From Mercurialis annua (lineage: Eukaryota > Streptophyta > Magnoliopsida > Malpighiales > Euphorbiaceae): 64,000 nt of DNA. Made by a program: the position numbers and the translations under genes. The notes under the pieces were generated by a model. That model ran no database searches, had not been told where the DNA came from, and saw nothing but the letters and a program-made list of their open reading frames with translations. The stretch spans positions 2,110,501-2,174,500 of the forward strand of contig NC_065571.1 of the NCBI RefSeq assembly GCF_937616625.2. Reading direction: 5' to 3'. Position 1 is the stretch's first letter. Every line of letters begins with the position of its first letter. This document shows positions 25,842-38,713 of this stretch, piece after piece.

Positions 25842-28735
25842 ATGGATCGTTCTGCATTTTGGTTATGCATAACCAGTTTCTTGATTATACAGATTGAACT
25901 CACCACTACAACTCACATACCAACTACTCTCGAAGGCCCATTCAAGCCACTAACTAAAAAGTTTGACTCTTCATTACGTAGAGGCAGTGATGATTTGCCC
26001 ATGGATCATCCTCGTCTTCGCAAGAATACCACCGGACATTTTCCTGAGCAGCTAGCTCTTGCTATAGCTTCTCCCACTTCCATGTTCATTTCTTGGGTTA
26101 CTGGTGTGATTATTTTACTGTTTCTTGATCTTGAAATGTTTTGTTTTGATGGTTGGTGAGTTCTTGAATTGGTTTTTGTGATTGTGTTTAGGAGATGCAC
26201 AGATTGGTTCCGGTGTGATTCCTCTGGATCCTGCTACTGTGGCTAGTGAGGTTTGGTATGGGAAAAGAAGTGGAAAATATAGTAGCAAAAAGAATGGGAA
26301 TTCTACTGTTTATAGTCAGTTGTACCCTTTTAAGGGGCTTTTGAATTATACGTCTGGGATCATTCATCATGTCAGGATTGATGGTAAAGAAATTGATTTC
26401 TTTCTGTTTCTGAGATTTTTTAGGATTTTTATGATTGAATCCCTACTGGGAACTTGAATTTAGAATAGGGGCATACAACCATGTCGAGGCAACTCGCGAA
26501 CTACTTGAAATTGACTCGAAAGGTACTTGAACGGATTAACATCGAGTCAACCTTGAGTTCAAGCTACTCGAGTTGATTATCGAGTTGAGTTCGATCTCTA
26601 AAATACTCGGCTCGATAAGCTTGCGGGCTGCTCGAGATTGACTCGAAAGTACTCGATGCATATCGAGTTGAGCTCGAGTTCGAGTTAATTATCTAGCCGA
26701 GTTCGGGATCCAACAAATATTTGGCTAGATAAGCTTGCAAGCCTAATCGAACTTTAGTTAATTACTTTTTTACGCTTTATAATTATATATATTTATAATA
26801 ATACCTTCATTTTATATAAAAATTTAATTTTTGAATATTTATACAAATATTGAGTCGAGTCGACCTCGAGTCTCAAATATTCTAATGAGTTCGAGCTCGA
26901 CCTCCTAAAATAAAACTCTATCGAGTTTGAGTTTTTAGAATCGAGTCAAGCTCGAACTTGACAGTGTTTCCGGTTTCTACTCAACTCCACGCAATCATAT
27001 CCCTAAATATTTAGAATGATCTGCTAAGTCCAGCTTAGATGCTGTTTTTCCTTCATTGTTATTGAAATCTGCTGTTCTGCTTGATTAAATGTTCTATATA
27101 TATGATATTTAGGGTAAGAAATTATATCCTATCATGGAGAATATAGTTTGAAATTTAGCTTCTTGCAGGTCTTGAACCTGGGACAAAATACTTTTACAAG
27201 TGTGGGGATAGTTCTATCCCAGCTATGAGTAAAGAGTATTTCTTTGAAACTTTACCATCGCCTGGCACGGATGCATATCCGCATCGAATTGCTGTTCTCG
27301 GAGATTTGGGTCTAACAAGTAATTCATCAACAACCGTAGACCATCTGACCGTGAATGATCCTTCGTTGATCTTAATGGTTGGAGACTTAACTTATGCAAA
27401 TCAGTATCGTACTACTGGCGGAAAAGGAGCTCCATGCTTCTCATGTGCATTCCCTAATGCACCTATTCGAGAGAGCTATCAACCTCGCTGGGATGGATGG
27501 AGAAGGTAACAATTATGTTCATGTTCGTGTAATTAGATGCAACGGAGTTTAGTGTGGTTTTATCGATGATACTACTACTTGATTGAAAATTGAAGGTTCA
27601 TGGAGCCACTAATATCAAGAGTTCCTATGATGGTCATTGAAGGGAACCATGAGATTGAACCTCAAGTTTCTGGTGGAACTTTTAAATCATATTTGACTAG
27701 ATTCGCCACTCCATCAGTGGAGTCTGGCTCTAACACTAACTTCTACTACTCGTTTGATGCCGGTGGCATACATTTTATCATGTTGGGAGCATACGTTGAC
27801 TACAATAGTACCGGTAATAAAAGTAGCCTTCATGATAAATATATCAGTAGACTTGAAAATTCTTGATGCATTTCTGATTTTTGAAATATATTCTGTTTGT
27901 CTCAATTATAGGTTCTCAGTATGCTTGGTTAAAGGAAGATCTACGTAAAGTAGATCGCGCTAAGACCCCTTGGCTTGTAGCTGCTTGGCATCCACCTTGG
28001 TACAATAGCTATGCCTCACACTATCAGGAATTTGAATGCATGAGGCAGGAAATGGAAGCACTTCTGTATCGAAATCGCGTTGACATTGTTTTCTCAGGTC
28101 ATGTAAGTTTCGATACTCTGTCTAAGAACCCGTAGATGAATCTTGCACTTTGATTTGTAACATAATCAACTATACTGTCGAAAAAATGAAATGTGTGATC
28201 TACAGGTACACGCGTATGAGCGGATGAATAGAGTGTACAATTACACATTGGACTCGTGCGGTCCTGTTTACATAACAGTTGGAGATGGCGGAAACATCGA
28301 GCAAGTTGATGTAGATCACGCAGACGACCATGGCAAATGCCCTTCGGCAGGAGACAACAGACCAGAAATTGGCGGTATATGCCGAGTTAATTTTTCTTCT
28401 GGCCCGGCAAAGGGTAAGTTCTGTTGGGACAGACAACCAGAATGGAGTGCATTCAGAGAAAGCAGCTTCGGGCACGGAATACTCGAGGTATATGGTCTTT
28501 TCTGGTCGAACTACGTTCCGTACCAGAAGCGGAATCCTGTTGGTTAAAGAAATAATACCATTTTAATTTCTTGATGCAGGTTGTGAATTCTACATATGCA
28601 TTATGGACTTGGCACAGGAATCAGGATACTTATAAATCTGATAGTCATGGTGATCAAATATACATCGTACGGCAGCCTGAATTGTGCCTTCAATCATCAA
28701 CTTCTAAAGTAATTTATTATTTTAATCAGCTCTAA
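25842..28735 (+). CDS. PAP23: Purple acid phosphatase, PAP23 type
   Basis: Seven exons: 25842-26103, 26192-26383, 27169-27505, 27596-27813, 27912-28102, 28206-28487 and 28580-28735, giving 545 residues. Purple acid phosphatases hydrolyse phosphate monoesters with an Fe-metal centre and are usually secreted or vacuolar. An N-terminal hydrophobic segment (AFWLCITSFLII) is a signal peptide. The five metal-binding blocks are all present: GDLG, GDLTYANQY, GNHE, WHPPWY and GHVHAYER. N-terminal PTTLEGPFKPLT and SLRRGSDDLPMDHPRLRK match my memory of Arabidopsis PAP23 more closely than PAP15. Many Asn-X-Ser/Thr sites suit a secreted glycoprotein. Intron 2 (26384-27168) holds a transposon remnant. The last exon may instead splice at 28708 to a short exon at 28794-28808, ending in a different tail. 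Confidence 0.93.
26470..26970. mobile_element. TCGAG-rich hAT-like remnant in PAP23 intron 2
   Basis: Dense repeats of CGAGTT/AACTCG and TCGAGC on both strands, with roughly complementary ends. It makes up most of the long second intron. Exact ends and target duplication not found. Confidence 0.45.
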
Positions 28736-28808
28736 ATATTAAATATCATATTGATTATTAAAATTACTAATTAATCTCTTCTGCATTTGACAGATTGTGC
28801 AGAAATGA

Positions 28809-29610
28809 CCTGAAATAAATTGCTGATATGGAATTACTAATATAAAGACTTTCAATTATGTTACGTAATTTAGATGCTCACTGTCACATTAATTTCTGTT
28901 GAGTTATTCTGCATGCAACAAACTACTTCTGTTTTAGGAAATGATCCTTGATTTAAAAAATTAAAACATTGATTTTTAAGTATTAAATAGATAGTTCATC
29001 TAATCTAAACAACCTTGAACTAAAACTTTTGTCATTTTTGCACAACAAATTAAAGTGTAAACTCTAATTTTACATTTAAGGACCCCACTAACTAAGTTCA
29101 AAATAAGAAGTTAGAATTGAAAACTTTACTATACTAATTTTATTTGGCCTAATCCCTTAAAAAGGCATGCTTTGACCTAATTTTAATAAATGCATTTCAA
29201 TCATAGTCAATTATTTAATTTCTTTATAAAACAACCAATTATATATGACCAAACTTTTTTATTCGTTAATTGTAGCCTGATAAATATCGTTCAATTGAAA
29301 AAGAAAACTAATTTAGTCACAAATTAAAAAATCAACAATTTTTATATAAATATGCCTAGTTGTTATAAATGAAATTTAATTGTCAAAAGAATTAAATAAA
29401 GATTAGTAGTATTTTTGAAAAGTTGACTTAGAAATTGAAAAAATAAAACATTTTTGAGTGATTATGTATTTTTTTTCTCAAACAGAATGCATTTATTTCA
29501 TACCAAACCTAAAGCCATTTCAACTACCATTTCCCATTCAAGCATTTATTATGAGAAATTGCATAAATTCAATAAAATTTCTTCTTCTTGAAAAAGATTT
29601 AATCACTTTT
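28809..29610. other. AT-rich intergenic DNA after PAP23
   Basis: The first few hundred bases will contain the PAP23 3' UTR. No other feature is recognisable. Confidence 0.6.
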
Positions 29611-29619
29611 TATTTTCTA

Positions 29620-29992
29620 GGCCTAATTACTTAAAAAACCCTCACCTTATAACATTTTTTCGTTTATACCCTCACGTAGGAAAAAGTTCATTTGTACCCT
29701 TTTTTTGATTTTTCATTTTCATCTCTACCCTAAAATTTAAATTTTTGACAATTAAATTAATTAAAGGATGAAAACATTATAAATGACTAATAATATTAAT
29801 GTTTAATTAAAATATAAGCTAAATATAAAGCATCCTTTTGAATATTTTTCTAAATGAAAAGAGGTCAAATTAGCTCTTTAGGGTAGAGATGAAAACGAAA
29901 AAATCAAAAAAATGGTACAAATAAACTTTTTTCTACGTAAGGGTATAAACGAAAAAATATTAAAAGGTGGGTTTTTTTTAAATAATTAGGCC
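29620..29992. mobile_element. Mutator-like MITE, GGCCTAAT family
   Basis: 373 bp with long inverted arms (GGCCTAATTACTTAAAAAAC at left, complement at right) and a perfect 9-bp duplication TATTTTCTA at 29611-29619 and 29993-30001. The internal wording TTTCGTTTATACCCTCACG is shared with 15754-16130. Confidence 0.9.
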
Positions 29993-30560
29993 TATTTTCT
30001 AATAGTTGATTATCCAAAAAAAAGAAACAAACAATGGTGTAACAACAAGAAAGAAACCAACCATTTAAAAATTATTAGGTCATATATGAACTGAGCCAAT
30101 TTTATTATAACACGTTATTAAAATAATAGTATTATTATAATATTATTATTAAAAAGTGTAAACAAATAATAAACGGAATTACAATAATGATATCATTGCC
30201 GTATTTTAATATCATTAACTCCATACACGAATGACGTAATAGACTAAATCTATATAATAATTTCTGGTAGAAAGTATATCACAACTATGCATCTTTAAGT
30301 AAGATCCTTGAATTTCTACCAAATTTATAATAAAGTCAGCATCTTTTACACCTAACACTGACCAAAACCAGAATCCACATTCATTAATTTATTACTCTTA
30401 TTTTACTTCTCCCCCAACAAAGCACTACTTCTTTATGTGATCTCACCATTTTAGCAGATCTATCTTATTCTGTTCTCGATTCCAAGAACACCCACTTCAT
30501 CTTCTACTCCTAATCTTTCATTTCTTGATTCCAAAAGAAAAAGTTTCAAGAAATTAAGAG

Positions 30561-32466
30561 ATGGGTGGTGATGGCAAAGTTTTTACCTTGGCTCAAGTGT
30601 CTGAGCATAACAATCCTAAAGACTGTTGGTTGATTATCGATGGCAAGGTATAATCTTTGCTTTTAATACTGTTTTTGATCATTTGCTTTTGTTTTGCATG
30701 TTTACTTATGAATTGAAGGATTCTTGAAGCTTTTTACAGACTATATAGACTAGATAATGGTTCTGTTGTTAGATTATGTATTTATCTGTTCCTTATAAGT
30801 CTGTTTTGAAGTATTACAGTTATAGCTAGTTTAGATTGCTTATATAGGAAGTTCATATAAATAGTATTGATTTTTCTATTTCGAAAGTTCGTGTTAGTAG
30901 TATAGATTGTTCTATTTTAGAAGTTCATATAACTAGTGTAGATTGCTCGATTTTGAAAGTTTGTATAGCTAGTGTAGATTGCTCGGTTTTGAAAGTTCTT
31001 GTAGCTAGTGTAGATTGCTCGGTTTTGAAAGTTCATATAGCTAGTGTAGATTGCTCGATTTTTGAAAGTTCTTATAGCTAGTGTAGATTGCTCGATTTTG
31101 AAAGTTCATATAGTTAGTGTAGATTGCTCGATTTTGAAAGTTCATATAGCTAGTGTAGATTGCTTGATTTTGAAAGTTCATATAGCTAGTGTAGATTGCT
31201 CGATTTTGAAAGTTTGTTGGGTTAGATAGGGGAAAACTAGGTGCTTTTTGATGAGATTTGGTAAATTGGTTGTGCAAGAATAATCTACATTGTCCTTCCG
31301 GATTAAGTGTCCGCAGCTCTGTACATGAGCTGAGGCGGTCTGTTTCTGGGTTTGTTAGTCCTTTGTAGTCCTTTCAGATTGCTGGTTATGTTTCTTTGAT
31401 CTCTTTCTTTCATGTTGGAAACGATTTCGAATTCGAGCCGGGCTTCAAAGCTCTCCCTGGTTAAATAAGAACAGTGCATGCTAGTTGACATAAGCCTCTT
31501 ATGAATATACATTATCAATGCTTGTTGACATGATGCATCTAATTTTGACCTTAGCCGATAAATATCTCTTTAATTCAAGACTTCAAGTTCAATTTTTGGT
31601 TTAATTATACTCATTTAGGTATTAGTGACTTAGAATTGCGATTATGTCGGCATTTTAGAAAACATGTTTAAAAGGGATAAAAGGATAGACCAGCTGTTTT
31701 CCCATGTTGGTTCTTGTTAACTTTTAATTCTATATTAAAGAATAGGCAATATGAAAGAGTAGGGTAAGTTACCTTAATATGTATTTGTCCAATAATAAGT
31801 ACGTGCACTGTTTACTCTTGATCTTCTTTTCATCTCATGCAAGCTAAAGACTTTTTAGCTATGCGATCTTCCGGTTTTTTTCTAAATTACTGAATTGGAT
31901 TGTATAGAATAATTAGCTGCATTTTTACCACTTAGGTTCTGGTCAAGTAGATAACTTTAATCAGCATGCCATATATGTTTAAAATCTTTGATCATTACTA
32001 AAAATAAATAAGTTTAGCAAATATGAGCCATCTGATATTTTTGCAGGTCTACGATGTGACAACGTTCTTGGAAGAACATCCTGGTGGTGATGAGGTTTTG
32101 TTGTCAGCCACAGGTCGTAGCTTCTTGCCTGCAGCCATTTGAAGCAAACTATAACTGCCTTTAGTTTATACTTCCATGTCACTCGAAACATGACATGCTG
32201 TACTTATTCTTGCAGGTAAGGATGCAACTGATGATTTTGAGGATGTGGGTCATAGCACGGGTGCTCGAGAAACGATGGATCAATACTATGTCGGAGAGAT
32301 CGATCCCTCCACCGTTCCTCAGAAGGTTACCTACAAACCTCCAAAGCAGCCCCAGTACAATCAAGATAAGACGGGCGAATTCATCATCAAGCTCCTGCAA
32401 TTCCTCGTTCCCATTGCTATATTGGGGTTGGCTTTCGGTATCCGCGTCTACACAAAATCAGCTTAA
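30561..32466 (+). CDS. CB5: Cytochrome b5, ER tail-anchored
   Basis: Three exons, 30561-30647, 32047-32113 and 32216-32466, encode 134 residues, the normal length for plant cytochrome b5. It shuttles electrons to ER desaturases, hydroxylases and P450s. Haem-ligand histidines are in [11 protein letters not shown] and DVGHSTGAR; the fold core starts at TLAQVSEHN. The C-terminus carries a hydrophobic anchor ([17 protein letters not shown]) and a short basic luminal tail. The sequence resembles the CB5-D/E subgroup. The start follows a normal 5' leader at ATGGGTGGTGATG. Intron 1 (30648-32046) is unusually long for such a short gene and contains a 36-bp minisatellite. Confidence 0.95.
30822..31217. 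repeat. 36-bp intronic minisatellite in the cytochrome b5 gene
   Basis: About ten copies of a 36-bp unit containing GCTAGTGTAGATTGCTCG and GAAAGTTCATAT. Copies in the middle are nearly identical and those at the left edge diverge. Because 36 is divisible by three, the minus strand reads as a 12-residue periodic open frame; this is a by-product of the period, not a gene. Confidence 0.88.
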
Positions 32467-32836
32467 AGATAATTATCAAACCCTCTTTTCCCCCTTTAAT
32501 CCTAGTTTAAATTTAGCAATCACAGCTTGTTTCTTTGGTGTTCATCATCATGTCAATGCAGACCATTGTGATATTTTACCACTGAGTTGCTGAAAATGGA
32601 ATATATTATATACTAGACATTCATCTCTCATTTTCTTTTTCTTTTTTGAGTTAGATTCTACGTTATTATTATTATGTTGTAGCATGATCTTGGTTGTGTA
32701 TTTAAGTACAAGTTTGCAAAATAAGTGGCTGATAGCATCATTGTCTGAATTGGATTGGATTTGATGTCATGAGGAATATATGAAATAATTTTGGGTGGGA
32801 AATTAGACGATAATTTTTTTTTTGATGAATTAGTAA

Positions 32837-33303
32837 CTAAGTAGCACGGAAACGGAAACGGGAAACGGAAACGATACGAAACGGACACGGGGAAACAAAA
32901 GTTTTTCAAAATGAAGGACACGAAACGTGGGGGAAACGTGTAAATAACAAAAATTTAGGGATATATTTATAAAAATATTATTTAAATATTTATGATAATT
33001 AACAAAATAATTCAATTTAATGTACTAAATATTTAAAATTTTATAAATATATAAAAAATATAATACAATTCAACACAAATAAGTATATTTGTTATATTGT
33101 GGGCAATGCGAATGTAAAATTTCTGAGTAACTAGTTAGATTTTTTTATTTGTGGGTAATAATTTTAAATTTTTTACAAATTTTAATTTTTATTATTTACA
33201 GAAACGGCCCGAAACGTTTCGTACGGGTGTCCAAGAGTTTCCGGTTTCCGAAACGTTTCCGAAACGGGAAACGCAACTTTATCGAAGTTTCCGTGCTTCT
33301 TAG
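32837..33303. mobile_element. hAT-like MITE, CTAAGTAGCACGG family, full-length
   Basis: 467 bp starting CTAAGTAGCACGGAAAC and ending GTTTCCGTGCTTCTTAG, with a perfect 8-bp duplication ATTAGTAA at 32829-32836 and 33304-33311. Both ends are rich in GGAAACG/CGTTTCC words. No coding capacity. It lies 370 bp after the cytochrome b5 stop. A second member is at 44633-44779. Confidence 0.88.
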
Positions 33304-33311
33304 ATTAGTAA

Positions 33312-33953
33312 GCATGAAGATTATGAAAAATAAATATTCTTAGAATATTCACTTTGAAGGTGGATTTTTTTAAAAAAAATTCAATTTGATACCATAATGC
33401 ACTACTTTTATCAAAGTTCGAATTTATGAAAAATATGAAGTTTAATTATAAAATTGATATAACAAAATTTAAATATATAATATTTTGTCCCCTCATTCTT
33501 TGAGAATATGATAAAATAAATATGAAACAACAAAAGATAAAAAAATAAATATTAGTCAGAAGAAGAAGAATCAAGTCAAGAATTTTGCTAAAGGTATGAT
33601 ATGGACTCACAATCGAGACCAAAGTTTATTAATGCCAGAATCTTAATTTTAATCTTTTTCGATTAAACTGTTAGACATCTTGATCCATTGAAAATTAATA
33701 TCTTTCTAAACATCTTCATTAAGATTCGAAAAAAATGGACTAACATCAAAACAAATGTCAAAATAAATAAAATTATGAAATTCCTAACATGTAAGTCTGA
33801 AAAAGTTTCAACAAGCGTCCAAAATTTGGAAAAAAAAAAGCACTCCACCCAACAAATTTTTTACATATAAATAAATTAATATATTTTATGAGATAAAACA
33901 ACATGAAAATTATATAGCTATCACTAAGGTAAAAATAAACTATTGACGAAAGT
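33312..33953. other. AT-rich intergenic DNA
   Basis: No feature recognised. Confidence 0.6.
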
Positions 33954-34567
33954 TAGTGTTGTGAATGAATCGAGCCGAGTTGAACTTTAAGATATTCATG
34001 TTATACTTATAACATGAATAAGGTGTTCATCGTCGGTTTTTATGTTCGTTCAAATTTTGAATAAAGTGATCATATCAGATTCATTTAAATTTTACAGTTA
34101 TTACGTTCAGTTCATATTTAGATCGTGTTCGTTTGTTTAATTGCTAAATGAATGAACTCGTGAAGATGGTCGTGAAGGTAATAAACAAACTCGTTCGTTA
34201 AACAATTAAACGAACGAACACGAAGTGAAATACATAGTTTGTTCATCAAAAATATATAATTTTGTTTAGAACAATATAATTTTAATGTTTTAAAAAATAT
34301 TTTATATTTAACTAAAATACAATTAGTTGGTTTGCAAATTTTTTATCGAGTTCTTATATGAGCCACCTCATGAACTCTTTATCGTAATCCTGTATGAGTT
34401 CGTTCACGAATTTTTAATTGAGCTTGCTCACAAATAACTAAACAAATTATCCATGAACGTTAACGAGCTGAATATTACTATGTTCACGTTTAACTCGCTT
34501 AATCTTTTATGATACGAACAAACACGAATTGATATCTTATGAGTAGTTCAGTTCATTTACAACCCTA
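33954..34567. mobile_element. hAT-like non-autonomous element
   Basis: About 614 bp with terminal inverted repeats TAGTGTTGTGAATGAA at left and its near-complement TTCATTTACAACCCTA at right. The interior is full of GAACGAAC/GTTCGTT words. No matching target duplication is visible, so ends may have decayed. Related to 18495-18985. Confidence 0.55.
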
Positions 34568-35883
34568 ATGACAATCATAAAAGTAAATTAAAGAAAAAGT
34601 TTTGACGATCAGAGTTTTTTGTTTGAGACAATGCAATTAAAGTTTTTTTGTTTGAGACAATGTAATTAAAGTTAATTCATCGTTAATCTAGAGATGGTCA
34701 CTATCAATTAATTTAGAAAAAGTATACAATACATTATTGCGCCATGTAATAAATCAATAACGTGTCAGTCATGTGTAATATTTACTGATAAAAATATGAA
34801 TAATAATTAAAAAGATTTCTACATTAGCAAATTATAAATATGACGATAAATACAAATTAGGATAATTATACAATACAACCGTTGCGTCATATCATTCATG
34901 CAACAAACCAATTGTGCGTTAGTCATGTAGAGAATTAAATGATAAAAAATAAATATTAATTAAATTTTTTTTATCACAAATACTCATTAGTTTGATATAA
35001 AAATCGCGTGGCGAACGGTCGCATGTGATTAAAAATTAACAAATTAACTTAACTATGGGCAAGTACTTGTAACAATTTATTGAGAAAAGTAGATCCAAGG
35101 TATTTTATTCACATTCATTAACTTACTTAACTATGGGTAGGGTAAGTACTTGTAACCATTTATTGGGAAAAGTAGATCAAAGGTATTTTGTTCACATTCG
35201 ATTGATTCTCTGACAGCTGCGTGAAGCAACACGCAACTTACCTGTAACTTCTCATTTCCTATTATTTCTCATCTCCCAATTTCCATCTCTACTATCAAAC
35301 TCACACCACTTCTCCTGCAACCCAGCCTCTACATCGCACGATCAACCACCACCAATCCTCTTCCCACATTACCCTTTAAATCAACGTAATCCAAAGCTAG
35401 TCTTTTGCGCTCTACACAACTAGCAATACAACCAGCCACATACAATCATTTCAACCTCACTCTACTCACTTCAAAAACCAAAAAAAGGCAAAAGATATAA
35501 AAACCCTCATAATGTTTTCAAAAATAAAAATAAACCTTTAACTTTTTTATTTACAAATATGGACAATTAAACCATTACACTTGACAAAAATCACAGGAAT
35601 AGTAAAATATTTGAAGAGTTAAGTATTCAAAAAATAAACTAAAATAGCGTAAATGCTTTTTTTTCAAAAACATTAAGGAACATTTTACACCATTTTAAAA
35701 CATTGAAGGCTCAAGTGATCTAGAAAAATTTTAAAGAGTTTATTTATTCTTTTTGAATAATTGAAATGGTTTTTTTTAACCTTTGCCAAAAAGAACTCCA
35801 TTTCATAAATCTACGAACACTCTGCTCAATTGTTGTTGAATCGCCAATCGATCAATCAAATTTCTTTAAAAAAAACCAAGAAA
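34568..35883. other. Intergenic DNA and presumed KAB1 upstream region, with tandem duplications
   Basis: A 30-bp near-perfect duplication around TTTGTTTGAGACAATG lies at about 34614-34673, a diverged ~145-bp duplication at about 34720-34970, and a ~78-bp duplication at 35045-35199. Pyrimidine-rich DNA from about 35220 to 35470 could be the promoter or leader of KAB1; no TATA box can be assigned with confidence. Confidence 0.5.
35045..35199. repeat. ~78-bp tandem duplication upstream of KAB1
   Basis: Two adjacent copies with shared words ACTTAACTATGGG, AAGTACTTGTAAC, AAAAGTAGATC and AAGGTATTTT; several substitutions and small indels separate them. Confidence 0.75.
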
Positions 35884-38713
35884 ATGCAGTACAAGAATCT
35901 GGGTCGATCCGGTCTAAAAGTGAGCCAGCTTTCATACGGAGCATGGGTCAGCTTCGGCAACCAATTGGATGTCAAAGAAGCAAAATCATTACTCCAGTGT
36001 TGCAGAGACCATGGAGTGAACTTCTTCGATAACGCCGAGGTTTACGCTAATGGTCGAGCCGAAGAAATCATGGGTCAGGCGATCCGTGAACTGGGTTGGA
36101 AACGGTCTGATATTGTGGTTTCAACCAAGATTTTTTGGGGCGGTTCTGGTCCGAATGACAAAGGATTGTCCAGAAAACATATAATTGAGGGTACTAAAGC
36201 TTCTCTTAAACGATTGGATATGGATTATATTGACGTTCTTTATTGTCACAGGTTCGTGTAATTTTTTTTTATTTGATTTGATTTGAAATTTGTTTTAAAT
36301 TTATGTTTATGATATTGGTTTGATTTGGTTTGGTTTTGGTTTACAGGCCTGATTCATCGACTCCGATTGAGGAGACTGTGAGGGCGATTAATTATGTTAT
36401 TGATAAGGGTTGGGCGTTTTATTGGGGGACTAGTGAGTGGTCTGCTCAGCAGATTACTGAAGCTTGGGGAGTTGCTGAACGGTTAGACATGGTCGGACCG
36501 ATCGTCGAGCAGCCTGAGTATAATTTGCTGTCTAGGCAGAAGGTGAGGTGGTTTTGTGTTTGTGCAAGTTTGTGAGGTTTGGTTTTTGTGTTTTTTTTTG
36601 TGTGGAAATGGGATTTATGGTTGGTTAGGGTGTTGTTATGGTTTTTATCGGAAATAATTTAGCCGAAATGATTTATTTTTTTCCTTTGTATTTAGTGATT
36701 TAGGTTTAGTTAAGGTCGCGGATGATGATGCTTTTGAGTTGAATTGTGTTTAAGGAGGTTGGAAATGTGGTACATGGCTTTCTTATGGTGTTGTTTAGCT
36801 ATGTCGACCAGTAGTTTGAATCCCGATCTTTTTGGCTTTCTTTGAAGATGTTGCTTATTAGGTATTGATCTAATGAAGATTCTGATAGATTTAGTAAGAG
36901 AACAATCTGTAAAGATTGTTTTGGTGAGAACGAACTAGGGTTTGAAGGCAAACAAGTCGATGCTTGCTGAATCAGTACCTGAATTTTTATCTATTAGGGA
37001 GAATTATGCTTAATTTGCATGCAATGGAAATTTTGGTCTACAAGTTTTTATTTAAGTATCTTAAAATGGAAATATCTGCAGCTGTTGCCGATAGTTATTT
37101 GGACTTAGTTTTGTTGTCCACAACGCGTTTCTATTCCCCCGGAGGATTTATAAATCTCAATATTGTTGTTAATATTTACTACTTTCTTCTTTGTTGCAGG
37201 TAGAGTCAGAGTATCTTCCTCTGTACACCAACTATGGGCTGGGTCTCACCACTTGGAGTCCACTTGCATCTGGGGTGCTCACTGGAAAATATACCAAGGG
37301 TGCCATACCTCCTGATAGTCGGTTTGCTTTGGAAAATTATAAAGTAAGACCGTTATTTTTTTTCTTTTTGTGGATGAATTTTCCGGTTATTTTATGGTCT
37401 CATCATTAATCTTCACTTATTCTATGGTCTCATCAATAACCAGCGCTAACTTGTTTAAAATTTCAAATCTACCTGTAGGCTGTAGGAGTTTCGTGTTTTA
37501 TAATGCATTATTGTCTTGAGCTTCACTTTACGTTTTTTTTTGTTGGTAATGGCATATGCTAGGTTTCAAATTATGTCGTGTTGGTTTATTCCATTGAAGC
37601 CAATTTTATGCTCAAAGATCTGTCTATATTATCCCTCAATAATTGGTTCATCGTCATAGTTCTTGACGGTTTTTGCTTAGAGTGTCTTATCTTCCATTAA
37701 TTGTACTGATCATCTAGATGATCCAAGTTGTATTCTTTATTACATAGAGAACACAAAATTCCTGCAAATTGTGTGAAGAACAATGTTTCTCTCGTCGTTC
37801 AACTCAGTCATAAAATAGTGTTTCATTCCATTGACTTATGCAAACAAACTTCCTTTTTTAATGTAAAACTCACTTATTATTGTTTTATCTCTTCAGTAAT
37901 TTTGCTATGTATTAATTCTAAACTTAATTTTATGCTTTGTAGAATCTTGCTAGCCGGTCACTGGTTGATGACGTTCTGAAAAAGGTTCAAGCACTAAAGC
38001 CAGTTGCTGACGAACTGGGTGTGCCTTTATCTCAACTTGCAATTGCATGGTGTGCTGCTAATCCAAATGTTTCATCAGTTATTACCGGCGCTACAAAGGA
38101 GTCTCAGGTCAGTTATAAAAGCTAGAGAACCTTTTGTCCTCAGGACTACTCTTCTCGGAACTTTTTTTTTTTTATATATTTAAATGTTTTGAGTTCTTCC
38201 TGTTACATTTCATTTTTGATAGTTTTTTAATTCATTTTTGTAAATGGGGAATAGTCATTGATTCTGAACGGAATTCAGCTGTCTTAAAATCTCATATTGG
38301 CTTCCATGTGCATGCATGTTCCATCTTTTAAAATTCTCCATCCCATTTTTGCATTTTAGCTTTGAAGCTTGTGTCTGTTGTTTTTGTTCTGAGAACGATC
38401 TATTGTGCATCCATTTTTGTGTTTAAGCTACAATGATTAGTGAACTTGAATGACATGACAAGACTAATCGTCCTTCTTTGCGGACCCTAGCCGTTATCGT
38501 TTGACTCAAGCTACATACTGTCATATTGATTTTCGTAACCAAACCTATTTCCACTTTCGACATTCTCATGCAAATTTCTTTGCCGTGACTGAATCACAGA
38601 TAATCGAGAACATGAAAGCTATCGAGGTCATCCCGTTATTGACTCCCGCCGTTATGGAGAAGATCGAGGCTGTCGTTCAAAGCAAGCCGAGACGTCCTGA
38701 TTCATATAGGTAA
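35884..38713 (+). CDS. KAB1: Voltage-gated K+ channel beta subunit / aldo-keto reductase (KAB1)
   Basis: Five exons, 35884-36251, 36347-36542, 37200-37343, 37943-38107 and 38600-38713, encode 328 residues, the length of Arabidopsis KAB1. The protein is an NADPH-binding aldo-keto reductase-fold subunit that associates with Shaker-type K+ channels such as KAT1. The chain begins [14 protein letters not shown]. The catalytic-type residues are in [11 protein letters not shown] (Asp, Tyr), STKIFWGG (Lys) and DVLYCHRPD (His). NADPH-binding wording near the end is [11 protein letters not shown]. All introns are GT-AG and all phases close. The upstream frame continues only through a non-ATG codon, so 35884 is the start. 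Regulation is not visible. Confidence 0.96.

Noticed and set aside
31041..31277. Minus-strand protein with 12-residue repeats
   Set aside because: It is the 36-bp intronic minisatellite read in an open frame; no start context or flanking gene structure supports it.
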